A DNA stretch of 8,658 nt from an uncultured bacterium (lineage in GTDB: Bacteria > Bacillota > Clostridia > Lachnospirales > Lachnospiraceae). Each line of letters begins with the position of its first letter. Position 1 is the first letter of the stretch. The notes below the pieces were generated by a model, which saw nothing but the letters and a program-made list of their open reading frames with translations, was not told where the DNA came from and searched no databases. The position numbers and the translations under genes are program-made. Below are positions 5,922 through 8,658 of this stretch, piece by piece. The DNA lies in NCBI GenBank assembly GCA_946061355.1, contig CAMGRE010000104.1, positions 1 through 8,658 on the forward strand. The letters are read 5' to 3'.

Positions 5922-5934
5922 TGATTTCAAATCA
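5922..5934. repeat. 13-bp inverted repeat in the phosphorylase leader
   Basis: TGATTT-C-AAATCA is perfectly symmetric around one central base and lies 15 nt after the operator-like site. It is too short-looped to be an RNA hairpin, so a protein-binding site is more likely. No regulator is assigned. Confidence 0.35.
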
Positions 5935-5968
5935 AGCTTATGGAAACACGAAGATACTACATTATGAA

Positions 5969-5974
5969 AAGGAG
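5969..5974 (+). promoter_or_regulatory. Ribosome binding site deciding the phosphorylase start
   Basis: AAGGAG lies 7 nt before ATG 5982. Two upstream in-frame ATGs (5940 and 5964) lack such a site. Confidence 0.85.
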
Positions 5975-5981
5975 ACACTTT

Positions 5982-8417
5982 ATGAAATTCGGTTATTTTG
6001 ATGATGCCGCAAAAGAATATGTGATCACAACGCCAAAAACTCCCCTTCCCTGGATCAATTACCTGGGTTGCAAGGATTTTTTCACCCTGATCTCCAACAC
6101 CTGCGGCGGCTACAGTTTTTACAAAGATGCAAAACTCTTACGCATCACCAGGTACCGCTACAACAATGTTCCTTATGATAATAATGGAAAATATTTTTAC
6201 ATAAAGGACGAAAACGTTATCTGGAATCCCGGATGGCAGCCAACCCGGACGGAACTGGACAGCTATGAATGCCGCCACGGTCTCGGCTACAGCCGCTTCC
6301 GTTCTTCCAAAAACGAACTGAGCGCAGATCTGCTGCACTTCGTCCCGATGGATGATGCCTGCGAGATCATGCAGATTTCCTTAAAGAATAACAGCAGAGA
6401 AGAAAAGAAGATCTCTCTCTTTTCCTATGTAGAATGGTGTCTCTGGAATGCCGATGACGATATGAAGAATTTCCAGCGCAACTTAAGCACCGGCGAACAG
6501 GAAGTCGAAGGCTCCGCGATCTATCACAAGACAGAGTATCGTGAACGCCGCAATCACTATGCCGTATTTGCCGTAAATGCGCCGATCGACAGTTTTGAGA
6601 CCGGCAGGGATCAGTTCCTGGGCGCATACAACGGCGCCGACACTCCGGATGCCGTAATAAACGGTAAGCTCTCCGGAAAGATTCATAACGGATGGTCTCC
6701 CATCGCCTCGCACCAGATCGATATCTCTCTGGTTCCGGGTGAGGAACGCTCCTTTATCTTTGTGCTTGCCTACATTGAGAATCCCGAGGATCAGAAATGG
6801 GAGCGAAAAGGCGTGATCAACAAGACCCCCGCCAGAGAACTTCTGAAAAAATACAGCACGGACAGCGATGTAGAGGCTGCTTTTGAGACACTGAAAGATT
6901 ACTGGAATACGCTGCTCTCAAAATACACGGTTTCTTCTTCAAACGATAAAGTAAACCGCATGGTAAATATCTGGAACCAGTATCAGTGCATGGTAACCTT
7001 TAATATGTCACGCTCCGCTTCCTATTATGAATCCGGCATCGGGCGTGGCATGGGCTTCCGCGATTCCTGTCAGGATCTGCTGGGATTCGTGCATCTGATC
7101 CCGGATCGTGCAAGGGAGCGTATCATTGATATTGCCTCCACACAGTTTGAGGACGGCAGCGCTTATCATCAGTATCAGCCCCTGACCAAGAAGGGCAACT
7201 CCGATATCGGCAGCGGCTTCAATGACGATCCGCTCTGGCTCATCGCAGGAACCAGCGCTTATATCAAAGAAACAGGAGATCTGAGTATCCTGAAGGAAAT
7301 GGTTCCCTTCGACAGTGACGCCTCCAAGGCCGTGACTTTAATGGAGCACCTCAGACGTTCCCTGAATTATATCATCGAACACAAGGGACCTCACAAGCTG
7401 CCGCTGATCGGCAGGGCAGACTGGAATGACTGTCTGAACTTAAACTGCTTCTCGGAGCATCCCGGCGAATCCTTCCAGACCTTCGGTCCCAGTGAAGGAC
7501 CTGTCGCGGAATCCGTGTTCATTGCAGGAATGTTCGTAAAATACGGGGAAGAGTACGCGCAGCTCGCCGAGCTCATGGGCGATGAAGCCGAAGCAGCCCG
7601 CGCAAGAGACGAAGTATCCAAAATGTATGATGCCATTCTTGCAGACGGATGGGACGGCGAGTGGTTTGTCCGCGCTTACGATGCCGAGAGCCATAAAGTC
7701 GGCTCCTCAGAATGCGAAGAGGGTCAGATTTATATCGAGCCGCAGGGCTTCTGTGTCATGGCAGGTATCGGTGTCAAAGAAGGTCTTGCAGAAAAAGCGC
7801 TCAATTCCGTAAAAGAACGTCTGGATACAAAATACGGTGTGATGATCCTGCAGCCCGCTTACACTACGTATCATCTGGAGCTGGGCGAGATCTCTTCCTA
7901 CCCGCCGGGATACAAGGAAAACGCAGGTATCTTCTGCCACAATAATCCCTGGGTGTCCATCGCCGAGACTGTGATCGGACGGGGCGACAGAGCATTTGAG
8001 ATCTATCAGAAGACCTGTCCTGCATATGTGGAGGAATTCAGCGAGATCCACCGTGCTGAGCCTTATGTATACGCGCAGATGGTGGCAGGCGCCGACGCCG
8101 CAACCCACGGCGAGGCAAAGAACAGCTGGCTGACCGGTACGGCTGCATGGACGTTCGTCAATATCTCCCAGCACATCCTGGATGTTGCTCCCACGCACAA
8201 GGGACTTTCCATCAATCCCTGCATTCCGGAGAACTTCGGTGACTTCACACTGACCAGAAAGTTCCGGGAAGGCACCTATCACATCACCGTGAAGAATCCT
8301 TCCCATGTCCAGAAGGGGGTTGCTTCTCTCATCGTGGATGGGCAAAGGATAGACGGATGCGTCATTCCTTACGAGCCGGGCAAGACAGAATATCAGGTAG
8401 AAGTGACAATGGGATAA
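5982..8417 (+). CDS. cbp: Cellobiose phosphorylase (GH94)
   Basis: This cytoplasmic enzyme converts cellobiose plus phosphate to alpha-glucose 1-phosphate and glucose, saving one ATP per disaccharide. The protein has 811 residues, the length of the Clostridium thermocellum enzyme, whose sequence I recall as closely similar throughout (for example the start MKFGYFDDAAKEYVITTPKT and the segment RMVNIWNQYQCMVTFNMSRS). It has an N-terminal beta-sandwich (about 1-290), a linker, an alpha/alpha barrel (about 310-735) and a short C-terminal beta domain. The motif DWND occupies residues 480-483; by family homology D483 is the general acid. The phosphate-site motifs are also present: H653 in CHNNPW and T718-G-T-A-A-W723. 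No signal peptide is seen, fitting intracellular phosphorolysis after import. The start is set by AAGGAG 7 nt upstream. Cellodextrin phosphorylase is less likely, since those proteins are clearly longer. The gene is divergent from lacI and the importer. Confidence 0.96.
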   Translation: MKFGYFDDAAKEYVITTPKTPLPWINYLGCKDFFTLISNTCGGYSFYKDAKLLRITRYRYNNVPYDNNGKYFYIKDENVIWNPGWQPTRTELDSYECRHGLGYSRFRSSKNELSADLLHFVPMDDACEIMQISLKNNSREEKKISLFSYVEWCLWNADDDMKNFQRNLSTGEQEVEGSAIYHKTEYRERRNHYAVFAVNAPIDSFETGRDQFLGAYNGADTPDAVINGKLSGKIHNGWSPIASHQIDISLVPGEERSFIFVLAYIENPEDQKWERKGVINKTPARELLKKYSTDSDVEAAFETLKDYWNTLLSKYTVSSSNDKVNRMVNIWNQYQCMVTFNMSRSASYYESGIGRGMGFRDSCQDLLGFVHLIPDRARERIIDIASTQFEDGSAYHQYQPLTKKGNSDIGSGFNDDPLWLIAGTSAYIKETGDLSILKEMVPFDSDASKAVTLMEHLRRSLNYIIEHKGPHKLPLIGRADWNDCLNLNCFSEHPGESFQTFGPSEGPVAESVFIAGMFVKYGEEYAQLAELMGDEAEAARARDEVSKMYDAILADGWDGEWFVRAYDAESHKVGSSECEEGQIYIEPQGFCVMAGIGVKEGLAEKALNSVKERLDTKYGVMILQPAYTTYHLELGEISSYPPGYKENAGIFCHNNPWVSIAETVIGRGDRAFEIYQKTCPAYVEEFSEIHRAEPYVYAQMVAGADAATHGEAKNSWLTGTAAWTFVNISQHILDVAPTHKGLSINPCIPENFGDFTLTRKFREGTYHITVKNPSHVQKGVASLIVDGQRIDGCVIPYEPGKTEYQVEVTMG
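6210..6221. promoter_or_regulatory. Possible secondary operator inside the phosphorylase gene
   Basis: GAAAACGTTATC, over codons 77-80, matches the reverse of the promoter operator (GAAAACGTTTAAG) in its first 9 bases. It is centred 315 bp from that site. The coding sequence alone may explain it, so confidence is low. Confidence 0.25.
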
Positions 8418-8437
8418 CGATAACAGATAAGATGAAA

Positions 8438-8470
8438 AAACAGGGCTGCCGCATCGCGGTGGTCCTGTTT
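8438..8470 (+). terminator. 15-bp hairpin after the phosphorylase gene
   Basis: Starting 20 nt after the stop codon, plus-strand RNA folds into a 15-bp stem (AAACAGGGCTGCCGC with GCGGTGGTCCTGTTT) and an ATC triloop. Three pairs are G.U and would be A.C mismatches on the other strand, so the phosphorylase transcript is the functional strand. The stem is preceded by an A-run and ends in TTT but lacks a long T-tract. The core 8443-8462 is identical to that at the end of the transporter operon. Confidence 0.75.
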
Positions 8471-8658
8471 GACGTTGTGAATGTTATCAAACAAAGCGTC
8501 GGAATGCATTCGAGAAGTGTCTTAGTATCAGCCATTTTCGAGAAAGGCGATGAACAGGGCGGCGAGGACTGTCTGAGCAGCAGCCGGTTTTCAAATCTTT
8601 GGCTTCCCGGAACCTTCGCGGGGATTTCCTAATTGTTTTCGGGCGGACCGCCTATTAT
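8471..8658. other. Gene-free tail with small inverted repeats
   Basis: A plus-strand frame stays open to a stop at 8632, but it starts inside the phosphorylase gene or just before the hairpin, has no ribosome site and runs through the stem, so I do not call it a gene. The stretch contains a bulged stem (GACGTTGT at 8471-8478 with ACAA..CGTC at 8491-8500), the 10-bp palindrome GAATGCATTC (8502-8511), two copies of TTCGAGAA (8509 and 8537) and GGCGGACCGCC (8642-8652). It may be a structured or repeated element, or simply spacer. Confidence 0.4.

Larger units (their letters stand above)
5671..5981. promoter_or_regulatory. Divergent control region between lacI and phosphorylase
   Basis: This 311-bp gene-free stretch holds two outward-facing promoters, two matching operator-like sites and a central T-rich segment. 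Open frames cross it but have no ribosome sites and no protein-like composition. Its elements are listed separately. Confidence 0.8.

Noticed and set aside
7707..8345. 212-codon minus-strand frame
   Set aside because: It is entirely antisense to the well-supported phosphorylase gene and is explained by that gene's codon pattern.
8357..8632. 91-codon plus-strand frame across the end of the phosphorylase gene
   Set aside because: It begins inside the phosphorylase gene in another frame, lacks a ribosome site and passes through the 3' hairpin. A later ATG at 8432 is no better supported.
1..8658. CRISPR array, tRNA, rRNA, insertion sequence or phage genes
   Set aside because: I saw no regularly spaced repeats, no cloverleaf, no transposase-like translation and no terminal inverted repeats that would support any of these.

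Overview
The window looks like chromosomal DNA from a low-to-moderate-GC anaerobic Firmicute, most likely a Lachnospiraceae or other Clostridia member. Reasons: strong GGAGG-type ribosome binding sites, a class of sugar ABC importer with its own lipoprotein but no ATPase gene, a DUF1700/HAAS membrane protein, and a GH94 phosphorylase that closely resembles, from memory, the 811-residue cellobiose phosphorylase of Clostridium thermocellum. The genus cannot be fixed from the sequence alone.

Layout. Positions 100-1017 (minus strand) hold a two-gene unit: an uncharacterised ~130-residue protein followed 3 nt later by a small DUF1700-type membrane protein, ending in a perfect 13-bp hairpin. Positions 1144-5670 (minus strand) hold, in transcription order, a LacI/GalR-family regulator, a sugar-binding lipoprotein and two membrane permeases. 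This unit ends in a 16-bp hairpin, and a second strong hairpin lies between the lipoprotein and permease genes. Positions 5671-5981 are a 311-bp divergent control region. Positions 5982-8417 (plus strand) encode cellobiose phosphorylase, followed by a hairpin and then 188 bases with no convincing gene.

How it works. The binding lipoprotein and two permeases should import cellobiose or short cellodextrins, powered by a shared ATPase encoded elsewhere. Inside the cell the GH94 enzyme splits cellobiose with phosphate into glucose 1-phosphate and glucose, saving ATP. The LacI-type protein is the obvious regulator. Two nearly identical operator-like sites (CTTAA[A/T]CGTTTTC) each lie just downstream of the -10 box of one of the two divergent promoters, which predicts joint repression of the phosphorylase and of the regulator itself. 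With no clear terminator after lacI, the transporter is probably controlled through the same promoter.

This is a recognisable cellobiose-use locus rather than a new enzyme system. The less ordinary parts are regulatory and RNA-level: the twin operators with a possible third site inside the phosphorylase gene, a hairpin core of 20 identical bases shared by the 3' ends of both diverging units and oriented with each transcript, G.U-wobble hairpins that point to function in RNA, and a possible switch between two pairings in the lacI-lipoprotein gap.
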